Shown piece after piece: positions 11,821 through 22,900 of a stretch of DNA of 64,000 nucleotides. Location of the stretch: NCBI RefSeq assembly GCF_040954645.1, contig NC_092806.1, positions 26,995,644 to 27,059,643 on the forward strand, read 5' to 3'. The DNA comes from Diabrotica undecimpunctata. Taxonomy: Eukaryota; Arthropoda; Insecta; Coleoptera; Chrysomelidae. The position numbers were made by a program, and so were the translations under genes. The stretch's first letter is position 1. Each line of letters starts with the position of its first letter. The notes beneath the pieces were generated by a model. That model ran no database searches. It was not told the origin of the DNA and saw only the letters and a list, made by a program, of their open reading frames with translations.

Positions 11821-13590
11821 CAGGCTGGAATCAATACTATTGCAAAGTCGCCAGAACCATCTGCTGTAAAAAGATCATCATAAAAGATGATATATGGATG
11901 ATATTGTATTTGTATATTCTCACTTAGTAGTTTCTTTAATTTTCCTTTTATAGATATATCAAAGGAGTCCAGCATACCAGAGTACAACAGTACTGCTACC
12001 TGGGAACATTATTAACTGAATATAACGATTAGATGCTGATAAAGGTTGAATTCAAAAAGTACAGACCAACTTTATTAAAAGGAAAAAGTTTCTTTGTAGC
12101 AGAAATCTGAAAATCTCATGGGGGATCACGTTAAAATGTTAAGAAGAATCAATAAACAAAAACATGTTGAACATATACCTGACACAATGCATGGGGAAAA
12201 TACAGCATCTTTCGGCATATAATCCAAAGCAAAATAGAGGGCAGAATATATTGACTAACAGAATGTTTGCAGTTCAAATGACTCTTTAGAAAAGTTTTTT
12301 CGAAAGTTAAGAATAGTGATGTTGCAAACCTCTGTAACGATGACACTTGCAGAAATTTAAAAGTCTATCTACACGTCACTGTTTATGTCTTAGTTATAAA
12401 CATACATTTATATTCTTTACTACCTAGAAATATTTTGTTTCTAGATTTGTAATATTTAGCAAATATTTACAAATATAAATTCCTTGTAAATGCATAGAGC
12501 TGAGAAAGAATTTCTTTTCAAATCCTGCTCTGTCGACCCAAACAAGATTGTCAGGTTTCTTGAAAAATCTTCATCTTCACCAATGAATCGGTCAATATTT
12601 TTTCAAGAGCCCGTGTTTATACAACACCTTAGTTCAATTAAGATATGGAATTAGATAGCAACAACTAACAAGTATGATAATTGGGAGTCAGTCAACTCTC
12701 GTCTTATTACAGTTTCTTCTTTTCACCCGAAGGCTATCTATTAAACATTAAACAATATATTTTTTGTTTTTGTCGTGAAAGAGAGTATTTATACTGTGTG
12801 CAGCAAAAGCTGCAAATTCGAAAAAGTAAGTTGAGTTTAAATTAATATTTTATATATGCTACGACCATAACCTTGCTTACGAAAAATAAACAATTATAAC
12901 TGAATTATAATAACATTCAAACTTGTAATTAATTTTTTTGGAAGAAGAATGAAGAATCTTTTCATACAACCATCATTACGCGGTAATGACAGTTTTTATC
13001 TTTTCAGAAGGCCGAAAGAAGACAAATGATCTGTGTGTCAATGCCAGTTTTTAAAAATAAACAAACACAATACTGCTGCATGTTAACCAACATAACATTA
13101 AAGTAATTACTGAATGAATAAGATTTTAGATAATAAATACATCCATTGTGTATTTGTCCTCAGGTTCACAGTTTCTGAACAACTAATCTTGATTTTTACA
13201 GGATCTTTACAGGAGTATAAAAGACAAGTAATTATTTTAATCTACGATCATAATTGTTGGTAATCACAGTTATTTTTGTGTGTGGCATTATAAAGAAAAA
13301 CTGGTGTGTTAAAAAATCGAATCGTGGAATAAGCAGGAAAATAACAGAATTACGGAAAAACAAAGTTTTCCAATGTGCCCTTATACAGATTAACAAATAT
13401 TATGTGACATTACTTCCTGTACATATAAATATGAAAGACCAAAATAAATACAAAGAAATCAAAACAATTATTGGAAATAAAAAAGCTACAAAATTACGTG
13501 AATCTGATAATATACAATTTTTCGACCAAATATTAACTAATATTACAAATTAATACCGATATCAGAAAGCCATAATACAAGTAGACTAAC
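11820..13590. other. AT-rich stretch, no recognised gene
   Basis: A 99-codon plus-strand frame at 13,254-13,553 is lysine- and asparagine-rich and carries no motif I know. I found no RNA gene, repeat array or matched inverted ends. Confidence 0.4.
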
Positions 13591-14270
13591 AAAAATCTAA
13601 AGAGATACTTATAAGAAGAGGAGTACGACAGGGATGTGTACTATCTCCTCTACTTTTTAATATGCGCTCAGAAAAGATGTTTAAAGAAGCACTAGAAGAC
13701 ATCAATGAAGGCATATCAATTAACGAAACATTAGTGAATAATCTCAGACTCCTTGCAGACAGCAAGGTTGATCCTTTGGTTGATCGCACTACGCAGTACT
13801 GCGAGAGGCATGGAATAGAAATATGGAATAGAAAAAGGAAATGAAAAACTGCCCTTTTATACAGAGTTGAAGCTTGGAAAATTACGGATGCAACTGAAAA
13901 AAGACTTGCCAGCTTTGAGATGCGCTTTCCAAGCGAAGAATGTGGAAAATATCATGGACACAAGTCGTAAGAAACACAGAAACAGTAAGATGGATGAAAA
14001 AAAAAAAATACTAACTACTGCAATATGAAGGAAAGAAAAATGATCTATTTTAGTCACATCTTAAGAAATGAAGAATATTAGTTGATGCGATTGGTTATAC
14101 AAGGAAAAGTGGAAAGAAAAAGAAGTCCGGGGTGACGATGCATGTCCTGGTTGAAAAATTTAAGGCAGTAGAGTGAAAAAAAAAACAATAGAACTCTTCA
14201 GAACTGCTGCAGACAGAGTAAAACGGGCCATGATGATCGTCAATGTCCTTAAAGGATGAGGAAGACGAAG
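13590..14270 (+). pseudogene. LINE RT/C-terminal remnant
   Basis: Starts with an RRGVRQGCVLSPLLFN block, the conserved loop before the catalytic box of LINE RTs, followed by SEKMFKEALEDINEGISIN. The YADD box itself is lost. Later frames show MIYFSHILRNEEY, LVIQGKVERKRSPG and MSWLKNLRQ and finish near 14,260 beside an A/G-rich tract. Several frameshifts and stops separate these pieces. It belongs with the other LINE tails in the window. Confidence 0.65.
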
Positions 14271-14859
14271 AAGAATATTAAAATGGAAAGAAACTGCTTG
14301 ACAAACCTCTTCTGTGCAGTTGACAAGTAATAATCAGGAATTAAGAAAATAAGATTAGCCATGAGCAAAACGTAGTATCTTAAAATTAAAAATAAAATAC
14401 TAAATAGAATTCAAATTCCTACCTAGGAAGCATTACAAAGTAACAAAGAGAGTAGAAACTGTAAAACAACAGAATGCAAGTTAGAAAATTGATTCAATTC
14501 CTAAATTCATTGGTATGGACGTAAAAAATAAATTTAAAAATAGAGAAAATAGAAAAGAATCTATAAAGTCGTCACATTATGTTAAAAATAGAGCTGAATG
14601 ATAGTCAATAGCAAAAAAAGATAAAAAACAATTAAAACAGGTGAAATTCTGGTCTAATGCAGCAGTTAAATTAGTATGCTAGGCAGTTCTGATAACAGAA
14701 AATGAAGATGATTTACAACAAATACCAGATCAGTTTAGTACCAAAACCAAGAAATTTAAAATGAAAATTTCATCACATAAAACGAAAAGCTTAGTAATAT
14801 CAAAGGAACCAGTGAGGCCCAAACTTGAAAAGCAAATGATAGAGTAAATCTGAAGAAAG

Positions 14860-15140
14860 GATATCTGAAGCACGAGAAAAAGATATTTGGAGAAAAATTC
14901 CTAAGAACAGTAACCAGAAAAACACTACTAGACGGAATAAGAAGTAATGAGGTTAGAGTCCTATGCAGAATAAACAATATTAAATTATTGAAAAGAGTAC
15001 AAGGAAGAAAAAAGAATGGAACAGCCATATCAAGCGTATGACGAGAATAGAGTGGTTAAGAATAGCCCAGCCAATTAGAAGAAGAAGCAGAGGTCGTCCA
15101 CGGACCGGATGGAATGATAATATTCTACTAAAGTAGGAAG
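14860..15140 (+). pseudogene. LINE C-terminal scrap of a second family
   Basis: Frames in this interval read FLRTVTRKTLLDGIRSNEVR, then a WNSHIKRM block, RIEWLRIAQ and RGRPRTGWND. These are the post-RT blocks of LINEs of the kind seen at 45.9-46.9 kb, and differ from the NIRxW family. No RT core remains and the frame is broken several times. Confidence 0.5.
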
Positions 15141-17193
15141 TGACGTCAAGAAAAACAGGCCTGTATAAAAGTAGAAGAAAGGATCAAAAATAAAAGAAGC
15201 AGACCTTCCGTAGACTACAAAGAGGGAGGGAGTATAGACAGAACCAGAGGAGATGAAGATTGGATATACCAAACAAGATGTACCGTTAAAATTTATATTA
15301 GATACTAAATAATGTTCCTTGCCACTACAGGAGAAATAGTTATAAAACAAAATTACAAAACGGGCAGATTTCGAAATTTCACATCTGAATTATGAGGGGC
15401 CTTATGGAACAGATGATTTTTATTTTCAACTTCACAAATGATTCTCTCGAATTTTGTTTGAATGACTAAGTGGGAATAGATACAGCAAAAAAAGCAAAAT
15501 CTAGTATTATGAGTCTCGTGTTCAATTTTGTCACCTTCTCTGCCACAGTCAAACGTTAGATGTCAAAAATGATGATGACAAAACTTTCTATATTGACTTA
15601 AACGTACATCGATAATCTTATATGAACATATAAATCAGAATATAAATACGCATAACTTTAACAGTAATTAAAATGTTAACTTACGATACGGGAACTGATT
15701 GGTCGCCAAAAATTAATACACACCTGAAACAAAAAAAAAGTTTTAAAAATTACACAATAGAAAAAAAAAAGAAAATATTTTTGTAATTGTTAACTCGTAC
15801 GTCAATATATTTGCTTCATTCTTCAAATATTCTTTAGGACATTCTTAGCTTCTTTCTACACATATTTCATTATGTTTGGATCATCCATCTATATATCTGA
15901 CATTTCTTTAGATCATTTACCTATCCCATTTAAGGTGCTTTTACAATTTATTTCTTCCTCCTCCTAAGTGCATTCTGGATTGAGATTGGTGACCGATTTG
16001 ACAAATTCTTCTGCCCTTAAGTGCATCTTTATTAAGTGGATATAATTTCTGAAGTTACTCAGTCATTACAAATTTCTTTCTTCCGATACTCCTCTTTCAT
16101 TCGATCTTGACTTCTAATATTACTTGAAGCTGTTCAAATTCCCTATAGCGCAGTAAGGATAGGCAATACGGAGGTCGTAGTCTGTGGACTTTATTTTTCT
16201 CAGGTTAAATTCAAAAGATTTTACTTTAGTTCAAACAGCTCCTCCTTCTCACATCGTTTGCTTCGTTGTATTTCTGGCAGAACTTAATTTTAAAAATCTT
16301 CATTTTTATATGCATCAGCATATATTTTAATTTGTACATTTTGGCTTTTGTCAGTAACAGTGTGGGTCTCCTGTAATTAATTTCACAAGCATGCAGAACA
16401 GTGAGTTTTCATTTTCATTTGAAAACATTTGAAAGATTTAAAACCCAAAAATTATTCACGTTAATTAACAACTCATTTTTTTTCATCGTTTTTTTTTATT
16501 ATCCCTACGAAAGGTCTCCATTAGGGTTTCACCCGGTACAGCGGGACGCGCGACAGGCTCTTGTCCAAGCGCCAGTCCCGTCCCACAGGAAAAATCGTTG
16601 TCCCACCCTGCGTCCCGTCTAGTCCCGCATCATATCAATTGGATTCTTCGACATTGGCCACATCAGTCTTCCTTCGATTCCTTCGAAGGTTGGTCTTCCA
16701 TATACGGACCCTATATTTATTTGGTTTTAGTCCCCACATCACCCCTCCCCCCAATATCTTCCTTTAAACTGCTCTTTCCCACATTTTATTTATTTATTGG
16801 TGTTTATAAACCATTACTTCGGCTTCTAAACAGTATGTTCAACATCTATATTTAAGCATACATTTCCAGCTCTTATTATTTTTTAAATATCTCCACTGTT
16901 GCTGTTTTATGACTGTTGTGTATTATTTGAAGTGTGTTCGGAGTTATTCAAATCTCTATGCTTTCTTGTATATGTCCACTCCATACATATCGTCTTCAAC
17001 TCGTTAATGTTTAAATTTTTTCGTACTTCCCCAAGGTTTTTTATTGTTGTAATTTTTTTTTATTGCTAGTATTTCTATTTTGTCAGTAAGCGTTTCTATT
17101 GTGTTTCTTTCTGGTTTAAACTCACACTTATTTTCTCTATTATTGTTCTGAAACTATTTTCTTGTGGCATTTTAAACTAAATACTATTTTATT
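15140..17193. other. AT-rich stretch with a GTCCC-rich island
   Basis: No gene recognised. At 16,535-16,630 the composition jumps to GC-rich, with several GTCCC/GGGAC pentamers on both strands in under 100 bases. It could be a transposon terminus with repeated binding motifs, but I found no partner end. Confidence 0.35.
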
Positions 17194-18012
17194 GGGAATA
17201 AGCCACAATTGAAGGTTAAAATAAGTTTATTGACGTTTCAATTTCCACTTCGGAAATCGTTCTCAAAATACAAACATTAATAAATTAAACAAATTTTGTT
17301 TTTCGTTACTTGGTGAAAAATTCTTCTAATAATTTAATTTTATCTGACTCATTTATATTGACAATTCAGACATTATATTATACATTTTAAACTATAATAC
17401 AAATCTCTTCCTTTGATTATTTTGAAGAAAATATTGTCTTCTTTCTCTGAACTTCTTTTCTCCTTTTCCTCCAAACCTTCTTGGTCCATTCTTATTTCCT
17501 TTAGCGAAAAAATCCCATCTTCTTGTGACAAACGGTTTAAACCTGCACGTAACGCTATCGTATCCTTTTTTCCTATATCTTCATCCCTAGTTAGCGCATC
17601 GGCTATGATGTTGTCCTTTCCTTTAATGGATTTAAACTCAAAGTCATATTATTGTAATAACAATTACAATACGTTAGAACAAGCAATTTTGGATCTATCG
17701 TATGTATCTATATTTAATGATTCCCTTTCTAATATTAATATTGTGATTTGATTTGAAATTTAAATATCTGTTGGTGTGTGTTGGTTTTAAATATATTAAA
17801 TATCATTTTAAAGTCGTCTATTTTAAAATGTATATATGTCTGAATTGTCAATATAAATGAGTAAGATAAAATTAAATTATTAGAAGAAGTTTTCACCAAG
17901 TACGAAAAACAATATTTTTTTAATGTATTAATGTTTGTATTCTAAGAACGATTTTCGAAGTGGAAATTGAAACGTCAATAAACTTATTTTAACCTTTAAT
18001 TGTGGCTTATTT
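17194..18012. mobile_element. Palindromic element with ~190-bp inverted ends
   Basis: The left end (17,194-17,388) and right end (17,826-18,012) are inverted copies at roughly 90-95 percent identity. Both start at a GAATAAGCCACAATT-type terminus, and each carries a short hairpin around CGGAAATCG. The ~440-bp core includes a minus-strand Gypsy RNase H/linker fragment. A third copy of the first ~85 bp of the end lies at 36,978-37,065. The arrangement could be a DNA transposon that captured host or retroelement sequence, or a Penelope-like element, whose terminal repeats can be inverted. I could not identify a target-site duplication (TSD). Confidence 0.7.
17388..17650 (-). pseudogene. Gypsy-type RNase H tail fragment
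   Basis: The minus strand reads YDFEFKSIKGKDNIIADALTR, the hallmark end of RNase H in Ty3/Gypsy (and related Caulimoviridae) Pol, followed by ~60 codons of charged linker (SQEDGIFSLKEIRMDQE) without stops. No RT or integrase flanks it. It lies exactly between the inverted ends of the 17.2-18.0 kb element, so it is either captured cargo or the relic of an older insertion into it. Confidence 0.65.
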
Positions 18013-18635
18013 TCTCTAATTATAGTCTCCATCTATTTTTTTTTAATTTCAGATATAGATAAAAAGTCAGATTCATCGAAAAAAAATTTTGTCAATAGGG
18101 TTTGATAATTGTTTTAAAATTTTGATTCTTGGTTTTACATAATTATATAGATGTATTGTGTGATATTAAAGTTTCTTTATTTTGGAACCACATTTATTTC
18201 GATTTTAATTCCATTTTTAGTTAGAATAATACTGTTGCAGTGAAATTCGGATGGAATCCGGTATTTCGTTAGAAGGGATTATTTCTAGAAGAGATTAGAG
18301 TGCAGTAGATCATTAGATTTCTAAAATAAACATTTTCCTTCGACTCGTCTCGAAAATAAAACGAAATAAACAACAGTGTAAACAAGACTTGCTAACGAGT
18401 TAAGACTTTTTTCGTTTCGGATGAGAGCGAGACGGACAACAGCGCGAAGCGGATGCAACTCCACAAATCTGTCATTGTCACTTCGATAAACAAATTTAAG
18501 ATGTTCACGTTGATTCCCGCGGAGAAAGGAAATTTTCTTGCGCGGTAGGGTTTCCGAAATAGCGTCTCGTCCTGTTGGGTGCTACATAACCGTGGTTCAC
18601 CTTGAAAGGCCCTAAAAGCCGCATCTGGGTCCAGA
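18013..18635. other. Spacer before the Gypsy element
   Basis: AT-rich with no recognised gene. The sequence at its right end and that after 26,459 form the empty target of the Gypsy insertion (AGA-ATCT-GTAG once rejoined). Confidence 0.4.
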
Positions 18636-18639
18636 ATCT

Positions 18640-18942
18640 AGTTATGTAGCCACTTCTATCGGAAATTTCCTGTTTACGCAATTTTAGTAACAACGCTTCG
18701 CTCTAGAATATGGAATATTTTCAAACTCTAGAATATAAGTACATTTCCATACAAAGGGTATAAAAACCCTTGTAACAAGAAATCTTAGTCTTAGTACCTT
18801 TTAAACAGTATTAGTGTGAGTTCGTCTCAATTACTAATCGTAATAATTTGTAATTCGGCTTTAGTGTTCTTTAGTTTAATTGTAAAACTTTAAGTGAAAT
18901 AAAGTTTTTAAAAACGAATACGTCGAAACAAATTATTTATCT
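18640..18942 (+). repeat. 5' LTR of the Gypsy element
   Basis: 303 bp, matching 26,153-26,455 throughout. It holds a TATA box (TATAAAA at 18,759-18,765) about 120 bases in and a polyadenylation signal AATAAA at 18,898-18,903. Transcription probably starts a few tens of bases after the TATA box. The start is AGTTATG and the end TTTATCT, set by the ATCT duplication. Confidence 0.95.
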
Positions 18943-18955
18943 GGCGCAGTCAGTG
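18942..18955 (+). other. tRNA primer-binding site (Ser-type?)
   Basis: TGGCGCAGTCAGTG begins at the last base of the 5' LTR. TGG pairs with the CCA end of a tRNA. The sequence resembles the tRNA-Ser primer sites of the Drosophila 17.6/297 group, but I assign the tRNA only tentatively. Confidence 0.6.
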
Positions 18956-19557
18956 AAGATAGAAGAAAAGTTAGAAAAATCGTGTAAGATTTAACAAGTA
19001 GGCAGTTCTTCGTGGGAAGTCTTCCAGACAAGAAGAAGGCTTTGGTTTCAACCACTCGTCCCTGGAACCTACAACTACAAAAACGTAAGAGTTTCCTTTT
19101 CTTCCCTTCCATAAAAAATATTAATTTATAAAAAAAAAATTTAAGTTTTAATAATTCATACAATTTGAAATATTAGGATGTGAATTGCTTTATGGTATAA
19201 TTACTATGCATTTTCATTGAGGCTAAATTTCTATTGTATATATATAAATTATTAAAAAAGAACAAGTAAAAATATTAAAAAAGAAGTAATAATAAAAAAA
19301 AATATTAATTTGAAGTAAAGATATTAATTTTGAGTTGTTTTAGACTGTAACGTTTTACAATTCATTTAAGAAAATATCTGAATATATATTGTAAGGCAAT
19401 TTCTACTCATTTTAGTTAACCTAGTGATAGAAAACCTTTTATTCGCACAAAAATTTTACAAGTGTTTTATATATGTATTTTATACAAAATTGTTAAGAAA
19501 AGATATATTCTTTCAAGTATTTTTTGAATAGAAAGTGATTCAAAATAAAAATTTAAT
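18956..19557 (+). other. Untranslated leader of the Gypsy element
   Basis: About 600 bp of very AT-rich sequence between primer-binding site and gag start. It presumably carries packaging signals and, if env is expressed as in other errantiviruses, a splice donor. I could not pick a specific donor. Confidence 0.5.
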
Positions 19558-20733
19558 ATGTCTGTAGAAAACATTCAAGCTACGGCTTATGCAGCCAAAA
19601 TTCACTCTAAATTTTTACCTGTATTTGACGGAGATACATCCCAACTAGAATGTTTTATTGCTAGTTGTGATAAATTTTACGATAATTTCGGAAATTCGAC
19701 AGAAAATTCTTTAAGTGACTTTGTATACAATGTATTACGTTCAAAAATTAGGAATAATGCACAAACATTTATTATGTGCAGACCAGACCTCAACACTTGG
19801 CCTTCGATTAGAAACGCTTTAAGAGAACAATACGGAGATCGTATTGACCGACAAACGTTAAATAGAGAATTTTTATGTTTAAGAACACATAACAAAGAAA
19901 ATATATTAGACTTTATTAATAGAATGAAATCATTAAAATCTCGTCTAGAAGTTAAAATAATTTCAGATCATGACATCTCACAGGAGAGAAAATCAATTCT
20001 ACTAGAACAAAACGAAGGAAATGCTCTAGATATTTTACTAGGAAATGTCAACGATAATTTAAGAACAATATTGGATATAAAAGAACCAAAAAATATAAAC
20101 GAAGCCTGCGAAATTATAAATCGTTATTATTATAGAGAACAAAGAGTAAATTCTCTTTATAAAGATAATAAAAATACAAATTTTAATCAAAATCAAAGGC
20201 AACAACAAAAAAACTTTAACCAAAATCATCAAAATAATTATTTTTATCAAAAACAATATCAAAGATATCCATATGCAAATCAAAGATATGATTATAGACA
20301 AAATTATCAAAATCAAAATTATCAAGTACAAAATGGACAAAATCAACAAACATTTCCCAGAGGACCAATAAACATTCAACAAAGACCAGTTCCTCCTAAA
20401 ACATATAATTATGAAAACAATCGACATACAAAAAATGTATTTTCTCCAAGAAATTCAAATAAACTAACAACACCTCCTCAACCAATGACTACAAGTACTA
20501 GATATACATATCCAAGACAACAATATAAAAATAACTATTTTCAACAAACAGGACCCGCAAATTTTGTAGCAGAAGAAATACATAATACAGAAGATATTGA
20601 ACAAGAACAATATGCTAATGAACAGAATTTTTACAATGAACAAATAGATATTCCTACTTCATTAGAAAGAAATTATGACGAACAAAATTTTCGCAAAGTC
20701 GATTTAGAACCCAAACTACCATACCAAATTTAA
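19558..20733 (+). CDS. gag: Gag of the Gypsy element
   Basis: 391-residue structural protein that would form the intracellular particle around the element RNA. Residues ~1-200 form the capsid-like part (motifs VFDGDTSQLECF, DLNTWPSIRNALREQYGDR, NILDFINRM). Residues ~205-300 are strikingly rich in Asn, Gln and Tyr. There is no CCHC zinc knuckle, as in errantivirus Gags, where a basic low-complexity tail takes its place. The ATG at 19,558 is the first in a long open frame and follows a stop-dense leader. The frame is intact. A canonical AAATTTT slippery heptamer lies 40 bases before the stop and places the ribosome in the pol frame. Confidence 0.9.
   Translation: MSVENIQATAYAAKIHSKFLPVFDGDTSQLECFIASCDKFYDNFGNSTENSLSDFVYNVLRSKIRNNAQTFIMCRPDLNTWPSIRNALREQYGDRIDRQTLNREFLCLRTHNKENILDFINRMKSLKSRLEVKIISDHDISQERKSILLEQNEGNALDILLGNVNDNLRTILDIKEPKNINEACEIINRYYYREQRVNSLYKDNKNTNFNQNQRQQQKNFNQNHQNNYFYQKQYQRYPYANQRYDYRQNYQNQNYQVQNGQNQQTFPRGPINIQQRPVPPKTYNYENNRHTKNVFSPRNSNKLTTPPQPMTTSTRYTYPRQQYKNNYFQQTGPANFVAEEIHNTEDIEQEQYANEQNFYNEQIDIPTSLERNYDEQNFRKVDLEPKLPYQI
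20685..20691 (+). promoter_or_regulatory. Putative -1 ribosomal frameshift site (AAATTTT)
   Basis: In the gag frame the bases read A-AAT-TTT, the canonical X-XXY-YYZ heptamer for -1 slippage. After slipping, the new frame is open from here through the protease. The protease frame is indeed -1 relative to gag. I did not fold the downstream sequence for a stimulatory structure. Confidence 0.65.
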
Positions 20734-21203
20734 TCGAAATTAATAACGAACTACAGAATTCATTACCTTATATTACTCTAAAAAATCCCCCATTAAAATT
20801 ATTAATCGATACAGGATGTCATATGTCTATGTTACGCCCAATTATTGCTGAAGATAATTTTCCAGATAAAATATCAAAGAAAAAGACACCAATAATGACT
20901 TGTGCAGGAACAAAAACTGCAAACAGTGATGCAAAAATACCATTATTAGAAGAATTTCATATAAGTGATTGGCTTGATTTTGTACTTTTCGATTTTCACG
21001 ATTATTTTGACGGAATACTAGGAGTCCGCGACTTAAGAAAATTAAAACTAAATGTTGATTTAAAAAATAAATATTTATATAACGATCTTATAAAAATACC
21101 ATTAAAATATAGAACTGATTTTAATTATCAAAAAGTTGAAATAGCGCCTTATACATCAATAATAAAAGAAATAAAAACATCGTTGCAGATGGAGAAATAT
21201 TAA
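20692..21203 (+). pseudogene. pol: Pol, protease part (frame broken at the end)
   Basis: In the -1 frame relative to gag, the retroviral aspartic protease core appears as KLLIDTGCH with the catalytic D-T-G at 20,808-20,816. Next comes a flap-like region and a GILGVRDLRKLKLN block near the end of the domain. The frame stops at 21,201-21,203. Homologous Pol coding resumes in another frame (entering near 21,175), so one small indel separates protease from RT. The break falls in an A-rich run (GAAATAAAAAC), so it may be a real mutation or a consensus error. Confidence 0.8.
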
Positions 21204-21229
21204 TCCCAGAATTATTTAACGAAAATGAT

Positions 21230-22900
21230 ATGATTTCTATTCCAGCAAGTATATTAAATATAAGAAATGGATTGGTAAAAATGGAATTTAAAAATAATTC
21301 AAACAAATCTAAATTAATAATAATAGAAAAAGATTTTTTAGACGAATTTAAACAAAACTACTCAGAAAATTTATTTGAATGTTTTAATATTGAACATATC
21401 ATACCAAGAATTAACAAAAAAGATGAAACTGAAGATACTGTTGATATCTCTCAATTAAGATTAAATCATTTAAACACTGAAGAAAAACATGCTTTGTTAA
21501 AATTAATCAAACAATATAAAAGTATTTTTTATAAAAAAGATAAACCGTTATCATTTACACACAAAATTAAACACGAAATAAAGACTACTGATGAAATTCC
21601 AATACATACAAAATCTTATAGATATCCATATGTACACAAAGAAGAAGTAAAGAATCAAATAAATCAAATGTTACAAGACGGAATAATAAGAAATTCATAC
21701 TCACCTTGGAGTTCACCGATTTGGATAGTTCCAAAAAAATTAGATGCAAGTGGAAAACAAAAATGGAGATTAGTTGTTGATTATAGAAAATTAAATGAAA
21801 AAACAATAGATGATAAATACCCAATTCCAAACATTAACGATATATTAGACAGATTAGGAAGATCTAACTATTTCACTACATTAGATCTTACATCAGGTTT
21901 TCATCAAATAGAAATGGAACCAAATTCAATTGAAAAAACAGCATTTATGGTAGAGCATGGCAAATATGAATTTTTAAGGATGCCTTTTGGATTAAAAGGA
22001 TCTCCCTCAACATTTCAAAGAGTTATGGATTCAATTCTTAATAATTTAATTGGAAAAATTTGTCTCGTATACATGGATGACATAATAATTTATTCAACAT
22101 CATTACAAGAACATATAAATAACTTAAAACTTGTTTTTCAAAGATTAGAGGAAGCAGAATTAAAACTACAATTAGATAAATCGGAATTTTTATGTAAAAG
22201 TGTAGAATTTTTAGGTCACGTAATAACACCTGATGGAATTAAACCAAACCCAAAGAAAATATTAGCAATACAAAAGTTTCCTATACCTAAGACTCAAAAA
22301 CAGATAAAATCATTTTTAGGATTAATCGGATACTACAGAAAATTTATAAAAAACTTTGCTAAATTAACAAAACCTTTAACTATTTGCTTAAAAAAAGGAA
22401 ACCAAGTTAAACATACTCCAGAATTTATTCAATCATTTGAAACATGTAAGAATGTACTTATGAATGACCCAATTTTACAATACCCAGATTTTTCAAAACC
22501 CTTTAACGTAACAACAGACGCTTCAAATTTTGCTATTGGCGCAGTTTTGTCTCAAGGACCAATCGGAAGTGATTTACCAATCGCATATGCCTCTAGAACA
22601 TTAAATCAATCTGAAACTCATTACAGCACAATTGAAAAAGAGTTATTAGCTATTATTTATGCAGTCAAATACTTTAGACCTTATTTATTTGGACAAAAAT
22701 TTAATATAATATCTGATCATAAACCACTACAATGGTTATTTTCTTTAAAAGAACCTAATTCTAAACTTGTAAGATGGAGACTAAAATTAGAAGAATTTGA
22801 TTATAAAATTATATATAAAAAAGGAAAATTAAATAGCAATGCAGATGCATTATCCAGGATAGAAATTAATCCAATAGAAGAAAACGAAGATAAATTCTAA
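21230..22900 (+). CDS. pol: Pol, reverse transcriptase and RNase H part
   Basis: The open frame extends upstream of the first ATG, so 21,230 is not a true start. Motifs in order: [19 protein letters not shown] (RT entry, ~155-175), [28 protein letters not shown], and the catalytic YMDD at 22,070-22,081 (residue ~281). After these come [10 protein letters not shown] and [12 protein letters not shown] (thumb/connection), then RNase H with [38 protein letters not shown] and the ending NADALSR. All catalytic residues are present. A single in-frame TAA at 22,898-22,900 separates this part from integrase, which continues in the same frame. Confidence 0.92.
   Translation: MISIPASILNIRNGLVKMEFKNNSNKSKLIIIEKDFLDEFKQNYSENLFECFNIEHIIPRINKKDETEDTVDISQLRLNHLNTEEKHALLKLIKQYKSIFYKKDKPLSFTHKIKHEIKTTDEIPIHTKSYRYPYVHKEEVKNQINQMLQDGIIRNSYSPWSSPIWIVPKKLDASGKQKWRLVVDYRKLNEKTIDDKYPIPNINDILDRLGRSNYFTTLDLTSGFHQIEMEPNSIEKTAFMVEHGKYEFLRMPFGLKGSPSTFQRVMDSILNNLIGKICLVYMDDIIIYSTSLQEHINNLKLVFQRLEEAELKLQLDKSEFLCKSVEFLGHVITPDGIKPNPKKILAIQKFPIPKTQKQIKSFLGLIGYYRKFIKNFAKLTKPLTICLKKGNQVKHTPEFIQSFETCKNVLMNDPILQYPDFSKPFNVTTDASNFAIGAVLSQGPIGSDLPIAYASRTLNQSETHYSTIEKELLAIIYAVKYFRPYLFGQKFNIISDHKPLQWLFSLKEPNSKLVRWRLKLEEFDYKIIYKKGKLNSNADALSRIEINPIEENEDKF

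Noticed and set aside
13254..13553. 99-codon Lys/Asn-rich plus-strand frame
   Set aside because: No motif, no paralogue in the window, and composition matches the AT-rich background.
17413..17751. 112-codon plus-strand frame
   Set aside because: It is antisense to the Gypsy RNase H fragment, which shows real motifs on the minus strand.
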